64,000 nt of DNA from Bradyrhizobium sp. CB2312 (GCF_029714425.1 NZ_CP121668.1:1757501-1821500), one strand, 5' to 3'. Shown: positions 34,693 to 44,706, counted from the stretch's first letter. The notes: generated by a model not told the origin, from the sequence alone. Numbers and translations are program-made.

Positions 34693-36246
34693 ATGCCGAC
34701 GGAGAGGCTTGCGATGCGCCGTGTGCGCGATGTGATCAGAATGAAGGCGGCCGGGCTGCCGAGCCGCGAGATTGCGCGACGGGTGGGCGCGGCACCCTCG
34801 ACGGTGCGGCTGGCGCTCCGGCGGTTCGAGGCCGCGGGCTTGAGCTGGCCGTTGCCAGACGACGTCACCGACACGGTTCTGGAACTTCGCCTGTTCGCTA
34901 AGACCGGCAATGGCAACCGTCAGGGTCACCGCCGCATCGCCGAGCCCGACTGGGCGACCGTGCACCGCGAGCTCAAACGCAAGCACGTGACGCTGTCGAT
35001 CCTGTGGGAGGAATATATCGCCACCGAGCCCGGCGGATACCGGTACTCGCGCTTCTGTGAGCTCTACCGCGCCTGGGAGGGCCGTCTGTCGGTGACGATG
35101 CGCCAGGCCCATGTGGCTGGCGACAAGCTGTTCGTCGACTACGCCGGCGATGGCGTGCCGGTGGTGGTCGACCGCCTGACCGGTGAGCGCAGAACGGCGC
35201 AGATCTTCGTCGCCGTGCTCGGCGCATCGAGCTTCACCTACGCGCAGGCGACGTGGACGCAGGGGCTCGCCGACTGGATCAGCGCCCATGTTGGCGCCTT
35301 CGCGGCGATCGGCGGCATACCGGCGCTGCTGGTGCCCGACAACACCAAGGTCGCGGTCATCAAGGCGAGCCTGTACGACCCGCAGATCAATCGTACCTAT
35401 GCGGAGATGGCGGCGCATTACGGCACCGCCATCTTGCCGGCGCGGCCGCGCAAGCCGCGCGACAAGGCCAAGGTCGAGCAGGCCGTCCTCATCGTCGAGC
35501 GCTGGCTGCTCGGTCGCCTGCGTCATCGCACCTTCTACAGCCTGGCCGAGGTCAATGCGGCGATCGGCGAACTGCTCACGAGGCTGAACGAGGAACGGCC
35601 GATCCGACGGCTCGGCGTGACACGCCGCCGGTTGCTCGAGGAGGTCGACCGGCCGGCGCTCAAGCCATTGCCGGTGTCCCCCTACGTCCTCGCCGAGTGG
35701 CGGATCCGCCGCGTCAGTCTCGATTACCACGTCGAGGTGGAGAAGCATTACTACAGCGTTCCGCATCGCTTCGCCCGCGCCGAGGTCGAGGTGCGGTTCA
35801 CGGCCCGCACCGTCGAGATCTTCCACAAGGGCGAGCGGATCGCCGCGCATCAGCGCATGAGCGGCAATCACAAACACACCACCGTGCCGGAGCACATGGC
35901 CTCCAGCCATCGGCGCTACGCCGGCTGGACCATCGCGCGTATCCGCCAGGACGCCGCCGCGATCGGGCCGGCGACCAGCGCGTTGTGCGACCTCATTCTC
36001 GACGAGCGCTCGCACCCCGAGCAAGGCTTCCGCGCCTGCCTCGGCATCCTCAGGCTCGCCGCCTCCTATGGGCGCGAACGGCTGGACGCCGCGGCTGCGC
36101 GGGCGATCGACATCGGCGCGCGCACCTATGGCTCGGTCAAGTCGATCCTCGCCAATAATCTCGATCGGCGTCCTGCTCACCAGCGCTCCGCGGACGATGC
36201 GCCGATCCTGCATGCCAACATCCGCGGACCGCGCTACTACAATTAG
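34693..36246 (+). CDS. istA: IS21-family transposase IstA
   Basis: 517 residues, usual for IstA. The N-terminal helix-turn-helix is MKAAGLPSREIARRVGAAPS. The rve/DDE integrase core has catalytic acids in KLFVDYAGD, ALLVPDNTK and KAKVEQAVLIVERW. The C-terminal Mu-like domain has YHVEVEKHYYSVPHRF, typical of the family. It cuts and joins the element ends together with the IstB ATPase. A possible start at 34693 lies past the terminal repeats. The stop is 11 bases before istB. Confidence 0.95.
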   Translation: MPTERLAMRRVRDVIRMKAAGLPSREIARRVGAAPSTVRLALRRFEAAGLSWPLPDDVTDTVLELRLFAKTGNGNRQGHRRIAEPDWATVHRELKRKHVTLSILWEEYIATEPGGYRYSRFCELYRAWEGRLSVTMRQAHVAGDKLFVDYAGDGVPVVVDRLTGERRTAQIFVAVLGASSFTYAQATWTQGLADWISAHVGAFAAIGGIPALLVPDNTKVAVIKASLYDPQINRTYAEMAAHYGTAILPARPRKPRDKAKVEQAVLIVERWLLGRLRHRTFYSLAEVNAAIGELLTRLNEERPIRRLGVTRRRLLEEVDRPALKPLPVSPYVLAEWRIRRVSLDYHVEVEKHYYSVPHRFARAEVEVRFTARTVEIFHKGERIAAHQRMSGNHKHTTVPEHMASSHRRYAGWTIARIRQDAAAIGPATSALCDLILDERSHPEQGFRACLGILRLAASYGRERLDAAAARAIDIGARTYGSVKSILANNLDRRPAHQRSADDAPILHANIRGPRYYN

Positions 36247-36257
36247 GAGATCATCCC

Positions 36258-37001
36258 TTGCTCACCCATCCGACCCTCGACCGCCTCAACGCCCTCGGCC
36301 TCCACGGCATGGCCAAGGCCTTCGCCGACATCGAAGCCACCGGTGAGGCCGCAAGCCTCGGTCACGCCGAATGGCTTGCTCTGCTGCTCGAACGTGAAGC
36401 CTCGCTGCGGCACGACAAACGGCTCGCCACCCGCCTGCGCTACGCCAAGCTGCGCCAGCAGGCGTGCGTCGAGGACATCGACTACCGCACCCCGCGCGGT
36501 CTCGACCGTCCGCTGTTCGCCAAGCTTGTCGAGGGCCGCTGGATCGACGACCACGTCAATCTCCTGATCTGCGGCCCGGCCGGCGTCGGCAAGAGTTGGC
36601 TCGCCTCGGCGCTCGGCCACAAGGCCTGTCGCGACAATCGCTCCGTGCTCTATCAGCGCGTCCCGCGCCTGTTCGACGATCTGGCGCTCGCCCGCGGCGA
36701 CGGTCGCCATCCACGCCTGTTGCGCGGCCTTGGCCGTGTCGATCTGCTGATCCTCGATGATTGGGGGCTCGAGCCGCTCGATGCCGGCGCCCGTCACGAC
36801 CTCCTGGAAATCCTCGAAGATCGCTACGGTCATCGCTCCACCATCGTCACCAGCCAGCTCCCCGTGGACCAGTGGCATCTGCTCATTGGAGATCCCACCT
36901 ATGCCGACGCCGTGCTCGATCGCCTCGTCCACAATGCCCATCGGCTCGACCTCACCGGTGAGAGCCTGCGCCGAAGCCGGCAACCCGCCCGAAAGACCTG
37001 A
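36258..37001 (+). CDS. istB: IS21-family helper ATPase IstB
   Basis: 247 residues. AAA+ ATPase related to DnaC: Walker A CGPAGVGKSWLASALG, Walker B LLILDDWG, and sensor STIVTSQLPVDQWH. The N-terminal helical domain (HPTLDRLNALGLHGMAKAF) recruits the transposase. It assembles on target DNA and activates IstA. The start follows AGGAG (AATTAGGAGATC). Operon with istA. Confidence 0.95.
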   Translation: MLTHPTLDRLNALGLHGMAKAFADIEATGEAASLGHAEWLALLLEREASLRHDKRLATRLRYAKLRQQACVEDIDYRTPRGLDRPLFAKLVEGRWIDDHVNLLICGPAGVGKSWLASALGHKACRDNRSVLYQRVPRLFDDLALARGDGRHPRLLRGLGRVDLLILDDWGLEPLDAGARHDLLEILEDRYGHRSTIVTSQLPVDQWHLLIGDPTYADAVLDRLVHNAHRLDLTGESLRRSRQPARKT

Positions 37002-37342
37002 GCCCGTCGCCCTGTGGACATGCCGCTGCGCTTGGACAACGCCAAGGCGTTGCCCACATGCCCACAGCAACCGCAACAGAAACAGAAGAGTTCAAGCCGC
37101 GATTCCGGGTTGACCGCCCGGGTCGCCCAATGCCAGAAAATCTATCGGCCAGAATGCCTCGCTCCCGGGCGAGATCAAATCGGAAAGGTGGGCGACATCG
37201 TCTCGGAATCCCCGGGCGACTTCATATCGGTACACCCGGGCGACTTCGTCGGAATCCGCAGCCGGGTGGGCTGGAGCGCTTCTTGGTCCTCCGGGACGGC
37301 GAGAAGCCCGATCCGGCTCCTTTCGGCCTGGCGTTCCCCTAG

Positions 37343-37735
37343 GGGCGGGGACCGGGACTCGCGGCGTTCGTCACCTTGCGACCTCGCGGGCCCGGACGCC
37401 GGCCGCTCGCGACTGCGCCAGATGACTGATTGCACGCGCGCCGATCGGCGGCATCGCAGCTCCGAACGGCGGGTTGTCCCGTGATCTGCGGCTGAAGTTC
37501 AAGTGGCGGCACCGGCATGAAATGGAGGCAGCCCAGACGGATGATGGCCTGGAGCCCGAGCGCATCATTTCCGCGCGCGCCCGTTGGCACGACGCAAACG
37601 GCGCCGCTGAGCTGCGCAACGCATTTAGGTGGCTTTTGAAGTAGTCGCAGTGAACTCAAATCCTCTCGTCGGATGCTGGACACAACCCACGATTTTATGC
37701 CACGCGAACGACGATCGGGCGACGGTCGGCAGGAC
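37343..37735. other. Intergenic region
   Basis: No gene supported. Composition and short frames look like decayed coding DNA downstream of the cupin. Confidence 0.35.
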
Positions 37736-38623
37736 TCACGGATCGGTCTTGAGGTTTTTCGCGAAATGTTCAACGAAAGCGCGGGCCGCGAGTTTCGCTC
37801 CGCGTCCGGCCGGGAATATAGCGTTGACCTCGGCGGCACCCATGTTCCAATCCTTGAGGATCTGCACTAACGCACCCGACTTGAGCTCGGCGCGACAGCC
37901 CCAGAGGCTGCAGGCGACGATCCCGATTCCGGCGACGCCTCCAGCCACGGCCGCTTCGTTGATGTTCCCCGACAATGGAGCTTCCACCTTTATGGATACT
38001 GTTCTTCCGTTCTTCTCGAAGCAACAGACGCCATTCGAACCTGGAACACCAATCAACACGGGATGTCCGGACAGATCGTTGGGTGTTTTCGGGTACCCAG
38101 CCCGTTTCAGGTAGGCCGGCGAGGCGGCGATGAGCAGAGGGTTTGATCCTACCCTTCTTAGAGTCGCGGAGGAATCCTCCAACTTTCCGGACCGGATCGC
38201 GACGTCAATCGCGCCCCTGATGAGGTCTTGGCGACCGTCATCCATCGCCAAATCGATCCGCAGCGCAGGGTGCTTCGAGATGAAGGCTGGAAGGCGCGGA
38301 ATGACCTCCCGAATTGCCATGCTAGGCGACAGGCCTATCCGGAGCACGCCGCGAAGCACGCCCTTGCCGTGAATGGCTTGGGTCGCTTCTTCCAGAATGG
38401 CGAGCGCGGGCTCGACCTTCGCGAGGTAGTCCGCCCCGGCTTCGGTGAGCACAACGGCCCTTGTCGATCTCGCGAAGAGGGCCGCTCCTACCTCGCGTTC
38501 GAGCGACGCGATGTGTCGGGACGCCGAAGGTTGCGAAAGTCCGAGATCCTTGCCGGCCCGCGAGAAGCTACCGGTATGTGCGACACGGACGAAGAGTGTT
38601 AGAGCAAGGAGGCGATCGGTCAT
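37736..38623 (-). CDS. LysR-family transcriptional regulator
   Basis: 295 residues from MTDRLLALTLFVRVAHTGSF at 38623; the longer frame to 38743 is unlikely. The winged-helix domain has DLGLSQPSASRHIASLEREV and GAALFARSTRAVVLTEAG. The effector domain follows (LRIGLSPSMAIREVIPRLPA, GAIDVAIRSGKLEDSS, VAGGVAGIGI). LysR regulators often control a divergent neighbour, but no clear gene starts on the other strand here. The target and ligand are unknown. The C-terminus RAFVEHFAKNL is typical of the DhbR/CrgA-like subgroup. Confidence 0.92.
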   Translation of the reverse strand: MTDRLLALTLFVRVAHTGSFSRAGKDLGLSQPSASRHIASLEREVGAALFARSTRAVVLTEAGADYLAKVEPALAILEEATQAIHGKGVLRGVLRIGLSPSMAIREVIPRLPAFISKHPALRIDLAMDDGRQDLIRGAIDVAIRSGKLEDSSATLRRVGSNPLLIAASPAYLKRAGYPKTPNDLSGHPVLIGVPGSNGVCCFEKNGRTVSIKVEAPLSGNINEAAVAGGVAGIGIVACSLWGCRAELKSGALVQILKDWNMGAAEVNAIFPAGRGAKLAARAFVEHFAKNLKTDP

Positions 38624-39286
38624 GTCGTCTCTGCGCAGGGTTTGGCATGTTGGAGCTGGGTTTCGGATCCAAATTATGCGAAAATCAAATGAGTTGCGAG
38701 CCCACAACGGCGATCTTCGCGCCACAGAGGAAGCGGTGCGCATTGATAATCCTAGTTATCTAGTTCACGCTGGAAAAGAGCGTCAGGCGTCGAACAAGTC
38801 GACGGCGCACGTCCCACTAGTCGGTAGCATGATCGATCTTCTTGGGTGGATCTACACGCACGCTTAGGAAGAATGCGGCATCATCTTTACCCACAAACGG
38901 CGTTCGGCAGAATTCCTGCGCAGAGACTTCAGGAGAGAGCGCCGATTTTTGGCATCTGGACTTTCTCGCTTCGGAGTTCCGCCTTTCTCCAAAGCAGGCA
39001 CTTTCACAACAGGAGCGCGCCGACAAAATATTCGACGGCAAACAATGGCTGACCTCGCGGGACTCGACGGTTGCTTGAGTGAAACGTAACGGCTAATCAG
39101 CTGGGCTGATGCTGCCTGGCTCTTCTCGGCACTGCCTGCTGCGCAAGCGAATGTCGTATGCAGCCGATGAAGGCGATCGGGGCTCCATAAACGGCCTCAA
39201 GTATAGAAACTGAGAGTCGACGGATCAGTTGAAGCAACTTCCGTGACCGCCTTATTTGTTTCCGATTTGGTAATTTGCCGTTGACG
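38624..39286. other. Intergenic region
   Basis: Overlapping frames on both strands near 38817-39078 have no recognisable product. Nothing supported. Confidence 0.35.
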
Positions 39287-39742
39287 TCAACCGCGTGATG
39301 GTGGAGGGCGCTTCATAGTCAAAAGCTCCGTCACATCGTGTCGATCAGCTGCCGAGGAGATGGCAGCTGTCAGCCATTTCCCATCTGGGTACGTTTTGGC
39401 TTGGTCGTAGAGGTTGACCAGATGCGAGCGCCAGCCATAGCGCCGCTGCTCAAACTTCTCTCGCTCTGCTCTCCCCAAGACCACCAGGACGCTAAACCGC
39501 CTGTATTCCGGTAAAAAAGTGCAGAATGCCTTGGACTTCTTGTAGCGCAGGGACCAGCCGCGCTTCTTGCCGGCATATAGCCAATCCGGCGCGAAAACAC
39601 CGGGGTAGTATGCTCCGATCCAATTCCGCAGCTCGACCCAATGCACAAACGCCTTCTGACCTACCCAGTCCCGGACAGTGTTGTCATCCGGCGGCTCTAA
39701 TTTTTCAGTGATCCTGTCGCCGATCCGCGGAGACTGCTCCAT
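39287..39742 (-). CDS. DUF3788 protein
   Basis: 151 residues from MEQSPRIGDRITEKLEPPDD at 39742, where AAAGGAAA stands upstream; the longer frame to 39823 is not needed. It shows the family pattern VELRNWIGAYYPGVF, DWLYAGKKRGWSLRYKKSKA, CTFLPEYRRFSVLVVLGRAE, then YPDGKWLTAAIS. DUF3788 proteins are small, soluble and of unknown function, found across bacteria as mobile accessory genes. There is no operon partner. Confidence 0.85.
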   Translation of the reverse strand: MEQSPRIGDRITEKLEPPDDNTVRDWVGQKAFVHWVELRNWIGAYYPGVFAPDWLYAGKKRGWSLRYKKSKAFCTFLPEYRRFSVLVVLGRAEREKFEQRRYGWRSHLVNLYDQAKTYPDGKWLTAAISSAADRHDVTELLTMKRPPPSRG

Positions 39743-40283
39743 GCTGCTTTCCTTTACCACATCTCGCAAGCGTCGGAAGACTTGGCGGGCTGCACCTCGA
39801 TCTCGCGCTAGGATTTCACGCAAATTCTTGCGTTTTTGATCGTTGCTTCGAGGAACTGCCCTCGGCCCGTAATTGAGGCGCAGGCAAATCGCTCGTCAAA
39901 GAGAAAATAGGGGCCGCGGATTCGTGGACACGTAATTTGGACTTTGGGCACGGCTTGGAGAAGGCGTAGCCGAGCTTTGCATCAGCAAACCGAGATGACG
40001 TCTCCAATAACGATATCGTCTATGTGGCGGCTTCGTCGCTTTATATTCGAAACGTCATGCATGCTATCGGGCTGCAAGCCATGCGTTTGCGATCAGGGGC
40101 GGGTCAATGCAGGCATCATATTTCGCCTGCCACACTGCGGGCGGGTGCGATCCCTGTACACGAGCCGCCGGCAGCGAGCGCTCAACAGCGCTGCTCGAGC
40201 CGCAAGACAGGCCAAAGCTTGGGCCAAAGCCGACGTCATTGCCGGCCAGGAGGAACGCAGATACACACAGAACAGCGCGATGA
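39743..40283. other. Intergenic region
   Basis: A minus frame at 40093-40287 starts MIIALFCVYLRSSWPAM, signal-like, but the following sequence changes character; it may be a decayed small exported protein. Nothing else supported. Confidence 0.3.
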
Positions 40284-41337
40284 TCATGAGGCCGGTATTG
40301 ATGCGCGAACCTCGTGATTAATTTCGGCTGAGCCCGCCACTGCTTCCGACGTGTGAGTTTGGGAGCAAAATGGTGCCGTGGGTTTGGTCGCCAGCACCGT
40401 GTTGTACGGGTTGCCAAACACAAACACCTTCGACGTGCGCCAAATGATTCGCTCCAGTTCCACGAATGTGCGCATCTTTAGCCGGTACTTCCACAACAGC
40501 ATGTGTTGAATGAAGTTCCAGGTTACTCCCCAGGCCAAGAATGGTAGTCGCCGATAGTGGATTGGACTGAACCCAAGTCGGCGCATCTTGTAGACGAGAA
40601 GATTGGCCCCGATAAAATTGTAGCGCCAATTCTCGAAGAAGGCGGTGACACTCAGGTAATCCTTGGTACGGCGACAATGATCCAGCGACCCCGGCGAATG
40701 GATCAGCAACCGTCCTCCCGGCTTGAGCATCCGCCAGCATCTAGCTAGCCAGGCGTCCAGGTCTTTCGTGTAGCCAATCGACTCGATCGCATAGATGGCA
40801 TCAAAGTGTTCATTTGAGATCTAGGCTGTCGAAATCGATGACTATCACCTGTCCACGCCCACCAAGGCTCGCAAATTTCCGCCGGCAGATCTCCGCCTGC
40901 ACAGATGAATTGGTCACGCACACAATCTCGATATTGCTCCGCCTGGCCAGGTATTCGGCTGCCGCGCCGGAGCCGCATCCGAGATCTAGGAATCGCATCC
41001 CGTCTTTCGGCTTCAAAAGTGCACATTCGGCCTCGTAAGGGTGCGAAAATGCCAATCGTGGAAACACACACGTGCTGTAGTTCGATTGCTCGTCGCGATA
41101 CGTACCGAATACGTCATCATATGTGCGCTTTTCGTCGTCGTGTTTGAGAAAGTCGTGCGGCCTTGGTGTCCATTCAATCAGTTGGCGCTGCTCGAATTCA
41201 TTCAGCTGGTGGCCGATCTTGCTCGCGTCCTTCGGTCGGGTCACCAAAAGAAAAAGTACGTAATGAAACAAGTTGTATGCCATAAACAGCGCGCCGATGA
41301 CGGCCGCTATGACCTGAGATAGTAGAACAATATTCAA
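40284..41337 (-). pseudogene. Membrane-anchored class I methyltransferase, frameshifted
   Basis: It starts MNIVLLSQVIAAVIGALFMA with one N-terminal membrane helix. Then come YDDVFGTYRDEQSNYSTCVF and SAM motif I RFLDLGCGSGAAAEYLARR. The first frame stops after DFDSLDLK at 40810. Homology resumes in another frame as DAIYAIESIGYTKDLDAWLA, then MLKPGGRLLIHSPGSLDHCR, to about 40318. It resembles sterol or cyclopropane-fatty-acid methyltransferases. One indel separates the halves. As read, neither half alone would be active. Confidence 0.75.
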
Positions 41338-41659
41338 GGCTGCTCCTGTGATAGCGGAAAAATTCTGTGTTTCCCACGGATGCAGCCTATGACAATCGCG
41401 ATCAGCGGTTCAATTGAACGTAGGTAATCGTACGGCATCCAAAGTGGTCATGGAACGATGCGAAGGTCTCGCCCTTAAAGGCGAACTCGTCACGCCACAG
41501 CCAAATTCGTAATGACGCTGTAGATGCTCGACGTAATGCGCTGGCAGTGACGGCGGCTGCCCTAGTGCGGAAGTGGCCGGCCATAGACCTTTGTGTCGGT
41601 CCCATGATCCCTTGTGATGCCCGACGTCTACCGACGTACAATTGAGCCGGTGATCGCGA
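41338..41659. repeat. Region flanked by inverted 25-30 base repeats
   Basis: 41400-41422 (GATCAGCGGTTCAATTGAAC start) and 41632-41663 are inverted copies. Related single copies lie at 33448 and 45049. The interval could be a small non-autonomous element of about 265 bp. No gene was seen inside, though a minus frame ending TYVQLNR is protein-like. Confidence 0.4.
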
Positions 41660-41779
41660 TCATCTTAGATACCGTATGCGGTAGCGAGAGACCTCCCCCC
41701 AGCCCACCTCGCTATCGCTGCCCGCCTTGGACGTTCCTCCTGAGGCGTGGGCCGCCTGCGGTAACGCAGGCGGCCTTTT
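41660..41779 (+). ncRNA. Candidate trans-acting small RNA with anti-Shine-Dalgarno loops
   Basis: The sequence folds into a hairpin (GGTAGCGAG with CTCGCTATC) whose loop holds ACCTCCCCCC. A single-stranded CCTCCT follows near 41735, then a strong terminator (41750-41779). Loops complementary to ribosome sites mark a known class of alphaproteobacterial small RNAs. No coding frame uses the terminator on this strand. The 5' end is a guess; no promoter was confirmed. Confidence 0.5.
41750..41779 (+). terminator. Strong Rho-independent terminator
   Basis: Perfect 11-base stem (GGCCGCCTGCG with CGCAGGCGGCC), loop GTAA, then TTTT on the plus strand. No plus-strand gene ends just before it, which is the reason for the small RNA proposal. 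Confidence 0.85.
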
Positions 41780-42375
41780 GCGTCGCGACGCACTCCGTGC
41801 GCCTCGACCGAGCCAGCAGGCAGTTGCAAAACAAAGCCGGCGGCGTAGCGCCCGCCGCGTTTCTCTTGATCGAGCCGCGTGTTGCCGCTCCGGTAATTAG
41901 TGTCTACTGCCACAGTTGGCTGCGGGGCGTCCGCCTTGAAAAACATCGTCGATCTCGTAACGCGGTTTTGGCAAGGGAGCCAGCCCGCGTCCAATAATCA
42001 GGTAGCGGCTATAGCCAAAAATCGTGATCGATCCAGCAGGGCCGATTCTGTCCGCATTCTGCAACTCTGCGATCAAGAGCAGTACGGCACAAATTTGGGG
42101 TGACCGCGTGCCAATCGGTTTCTCGGCTCCTTTGGAGAGCGTGAGGAATGCGAGGTACACGCAAGTCGCACTTATTGATATTATCTGCTGTAAGAAAATC
42201 CCTGGTTGCAGTTACAGTGGTGGGTGCGTCCTGCTCGATACCGGCTATGCCCAGATAACAAGTAAATTCCGCGTCGCCACGGAATGACGCGATGGGCCAA
42301 AACCAGAATTCTCTGTTGCAGACCTTCACCATCTTTTGTTGGCGACAGGGCTGAATTTCTGGATAGTAGTGAAGA
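41780..42375. other. Intergenic region
   Basis: No supported gene. Short frames on both strands have no recognisable product. Confidence 0.35.
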
Positions 42376-43866
42376 TTACGCCGCCGGACGCGCGGATGCC
42401 GTGGCTTGATCGTTGATCGGCAAAGTGAATTGCACGGTGATGCCTGGCCCGGCGTTCGGGGTGGCCCATATGCGTCCCCCGTGAGCTTCGACAATCGAAC
42501 GGCAGATCGATAGCCCCATGCCCATGCCGCCCGGCTTGGTGGTGTAGAATGAGTCAAACAGGCGTTCAAAACTCTTCGGGTTGAGTCCCGGACCAGAATC
42601 CTGCACGGCGACAAGCACTCTGCCCGATGCATCCTTCCCAGTGCCGATCAGCAACCCCCGCGACTCTTCGCTTACACCGTTCATCGCTTGGACGGCGTTG
42701 ATGATCAAGTTAAGCACCACCTGCTGAAGTTGGACTCGATCTCCTTGAATGGGCGGCAAGCTCTCCGCGAGTTGCGTCTGCACCGAGACATTGTTTTTCA
42801 TCACTTCGCCACGGGTCAGGGCAATGACCTCAACGACCGCTTCGTTGACGTCCAAGGCATCCTTCCGCGGGGGCTCTTTCTTGACGAGGGCACGGATGCG
42901 GCTGATGATCTCGGCCGCACGCTGTCCGTTCGCGACGGTACGACCAAGCGCCTCCCGGGCCTTGTCCAGATTTGGCGGTTGGCCATCCAGCCAGCGCAAG
43001 GCCGCCCCGGCATTGTTCATTCCCGCCCCGAGCGGCTGCATGACTTCATGTGTAATCGAGGCCGCCAGTTCTCCCATGGCGGTGACCCGTTGGATATGGG
43101 CAAGATCCGCCTGCGTCTGACGCAGGGCCTCCGCGGCGCGCTTGCGCTTGGCCACGGAGGCGAGGAGGGCAGCCAGATCGACGAGCACGAAACCGGCGAT
43201 CCCCACCGCCAAGGGAGTCCGATCGAGGGTCGCGTCCTCGTGGGCGACCTCGGTCGTGGCGGGAGCGGTACAGATGGCCGCCCGCATCCCCGTGTAGTGC
43301 ATGCCGGAAATGGCGACGCCCATGATGATGGCGGCGGCGAGCTTCTGCCCAGGGTCCGTGGTTCCGAACGCCAGCCACAGCGCCGCCGTCGCCGCGCCGA
43401 TCGCGATGATCACGGAGAGCGCGAACCACAGGGGGTCGTAGCTCAATTCGACGGGCCCCCGCATGGCCGCCATGCCGGTGTAGTGCATGGCGAGGATGCC
43501 GAGCCCCATGAAGACGCCGCTGAGGACGAGGCGGGGGCGCCATGCGCCCGGGCTACTGATGACGTAGAAGCTGCCGCTCGTGCCCAAGATCGCCAGCACG
43601 AGGGAAAGGACAGTTAAGCCGACATCGTAGGACACCGGCATCGGCAGCTCGAAGGCGAGCATGGCGACGAAGTGCATCGACCATATGCCGCCTCCCATGG
43701 TGAGGGCGGCCGCCGCCAGCCAGATGGGGTGCGTGGGTATGCGGTGCGCGGGTCCTTGGGCAAGCGCCACGCGTCCGCCGAGATCCAGGGCCGTGTAAGA
43801 CGCGAAGCCAGCGACCAGGATGGACAGGGCAACGAGGGACGGATCGTATGTTGCGGTAACGATCAT
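42376..43866 (-). CDS. MHYT-domain sensor histidine kinase
   Basis: 496 residues from the ATG at 43866 (GGGGAAA upstream). The N-terminal membrane sensor has seven helices and three MHYT-type motifs (SMHFVAMLAF, AMHYTGMAAM, GMHYTGMRAA), thought to bind copper and sense oxygen, CO or NO. A short coiled linker leads to HisKA with phosphoacceptor His in LAASITHEVMQPLGAGMNNA. The ATPase domain has N-box LNLIINAVQAM, DSGPGL and GGMGMGLSICRSIVEAHGG. No response regulator gene is adjacent. Closely related to the kinase half of the large protein at 61494. Confidence 0.95.
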   Translation of the reverse strand: MIVTATYDPSLVALSILVAGFASYTALDLGGRVALAQGPAHRIPTHPIWLAAAALTMGGGIWSMHFVAMLAFELPMPVSYDVGLTVLSLVLAILGTSGSFYVISSPGAWRPRLVLSGVFMGLGILAMHYTGMAAMRGPVELSYDPLWFALSVIIAIGAATAALWLAFGTTDPGQKLAAAIIMGVAISGMHYTGMRAAICTAPATTEVAHEDATLDRTPLAVGIAGFVLVDLAALLASVAKRKRAAEALRQTQADLAHIQRVTAMGELAASITHEVMQPLGAGMNNAGAALRWLDGQPPNLDKAREALGRTVANGQRAAEIISRIRALVKKEPPRKDALDVNEAVVEVIALTRGEVMKNNVSVQTQLAESLPPIQGDRVQLQQVVLNLIINAVQAMNGVSEESRGLLIGTGKDASGRVLVAVQDSGPGLNPKSFERLFDSFYTTKPGGMGMGLSICRSIVEAHGGRIWATPNAGPGITVQFTLPINDQATASARPAA

Positions 43867-44577
43867 CGGGATTTTCCCCATTTCAAAGCAGAGACGAGGG
43901 AGGCACCATCCGAGGCATCACAACCGATATTCCCCGGATGCCGGCTCCTACCAGTGCGCCACGCAAGGGATATTGTCAGTACGATGAGGTAAGGACTCGC
44001 TTCCCTCAAGGGCGACGATAGTTCGGCAGCGAGGCTGTCTCAAGCGAGGCGCGCTATCTGCACGGTCATCGGCGGCACCGGTCCGATGGCCACCAACGGC
44101 GCCGCCAGAAAAGCCAGCGTTTGGGTGGCGATTGGCTGTGCTGGTATCATGAATGCGCACTTCGTCTGTCGGATGGCCGTCGTTCATCGCTACCAGACGA
44201 CTGCCGCCCTGATTGTTTGTCGCCCCATTGTTAGAGCGGCAGCTTTCGACACGGGGGAGCGTGTTGAATACACGCTTTTGATATCAGGCGAACCGGCCAG
44301 GACTGAGGCCTTTTTCGAACCAAGCGCTAGATACTGAATCTAGCTCGCAAACGGATGAGGAAGCATCCGAACTTTTCCCGTTCGGATGCCCGATCGAATG
44401 TTGGTTGAGCGTCACAAGCGACGTTCTGGCGTCGGGTCGACGGCGTCTTGCTTGCCTCTGTAAGGAGACTCACAATTTGGCCGGCGCAAATTGCGGCTCC
44501 CGCCGGAGCGACTCCGCCCCCCGGCTGTCGAGCAACACGAACAGCCTCGGCATATGTCTTGATCTTCTTTTCTAACG
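43867..44577. other. Intergenic region
   Basis: Upstream region of the MHYT kinase. Frames at 44086-44337 (plus) and 43948-44187 (minus) are not convincing. Nothing else seen. Confidence 0.35.
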
Positions 44578-44706
44578 CTAAGTCGGCTGGATCGCGCGGC
44601 TGCTCGCCGGTTGGCTAACCGCCGGTTGGCTGCTCCAGGCGATGGTTGTGCCGCTTGCTCTCCCTGGACGGACCGCAGCGATTGCTGCAAAGAAGACTAT
44701 CAACAT
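44578..44706 (-). CDS. Possible 42-residue exported peptide
   Basis: A frame starting MLIVFFAAIAAVRPGRASG has a signal-like hydrophobic start and a Ser/Gln/Pro-rich end (SSQPAVSQPASSRAIQPT). Upstream in the same frame is KLLKSFAL, which may belong to it. The ribosome site is weak. It is reported because the composition is typical of small exported rhizobial proteins. Confidence 0.3.
   Translation of the reverse strand: MLIVFFAAIAAVRPGRASGTTIAWSSQPAVSQPASSRAIQPT

Larger units (their letters stand above)
34512..37260 (+). mobile_element. Complete IS21-family insertion sequence
   Basis: 2749 bp with perfect 11-base terminal inverted repeats (TGCGGATTCCG at 34512, CGGAATCCGCA ending at 37260) and TG...CA ends. 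A 6-base target duplication GCCGGG (34506-34511 and 37261-37266) flanks it. Inside each end are repeated GTCGCCC-type transposase-binding motifs: about five at left (34527-34640) and three at right (37185-37250). It carries istA and istB, both intact. Insertion looks recent. Confidence 0.93.
34177..37342 (+). pseudogene. Cupin-domain protein, frameshifted and interrupted by IS21 element
   Basis: Start at 34177 behind CAGGAG. It reads MSAQQPVLRPPRAGETV, GGDYGAVLWTVRAG, then (one frame over after a lost G near 34320) EEPPLHTHSREDELVYVVQG and GPGAYAALPRGVPHTIKV. Further one-base shifts near 34488 and 34504 lead to TLLVSL and VPG. The insertion element occupies 34512-37260. The C-terminus continues after it: GGLERFLVLRDGEKPDPAPF, ending at 37342. 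The two cupin motifs with HTH and H ligands are visible. The gene is dead as sequenced. Confidence 0.85.

Noticed and set aside
34465..36213. 582-codon minus frame
   Set aside because: Antisense of istA with low-complexity Arg/Asp/Gly composition.
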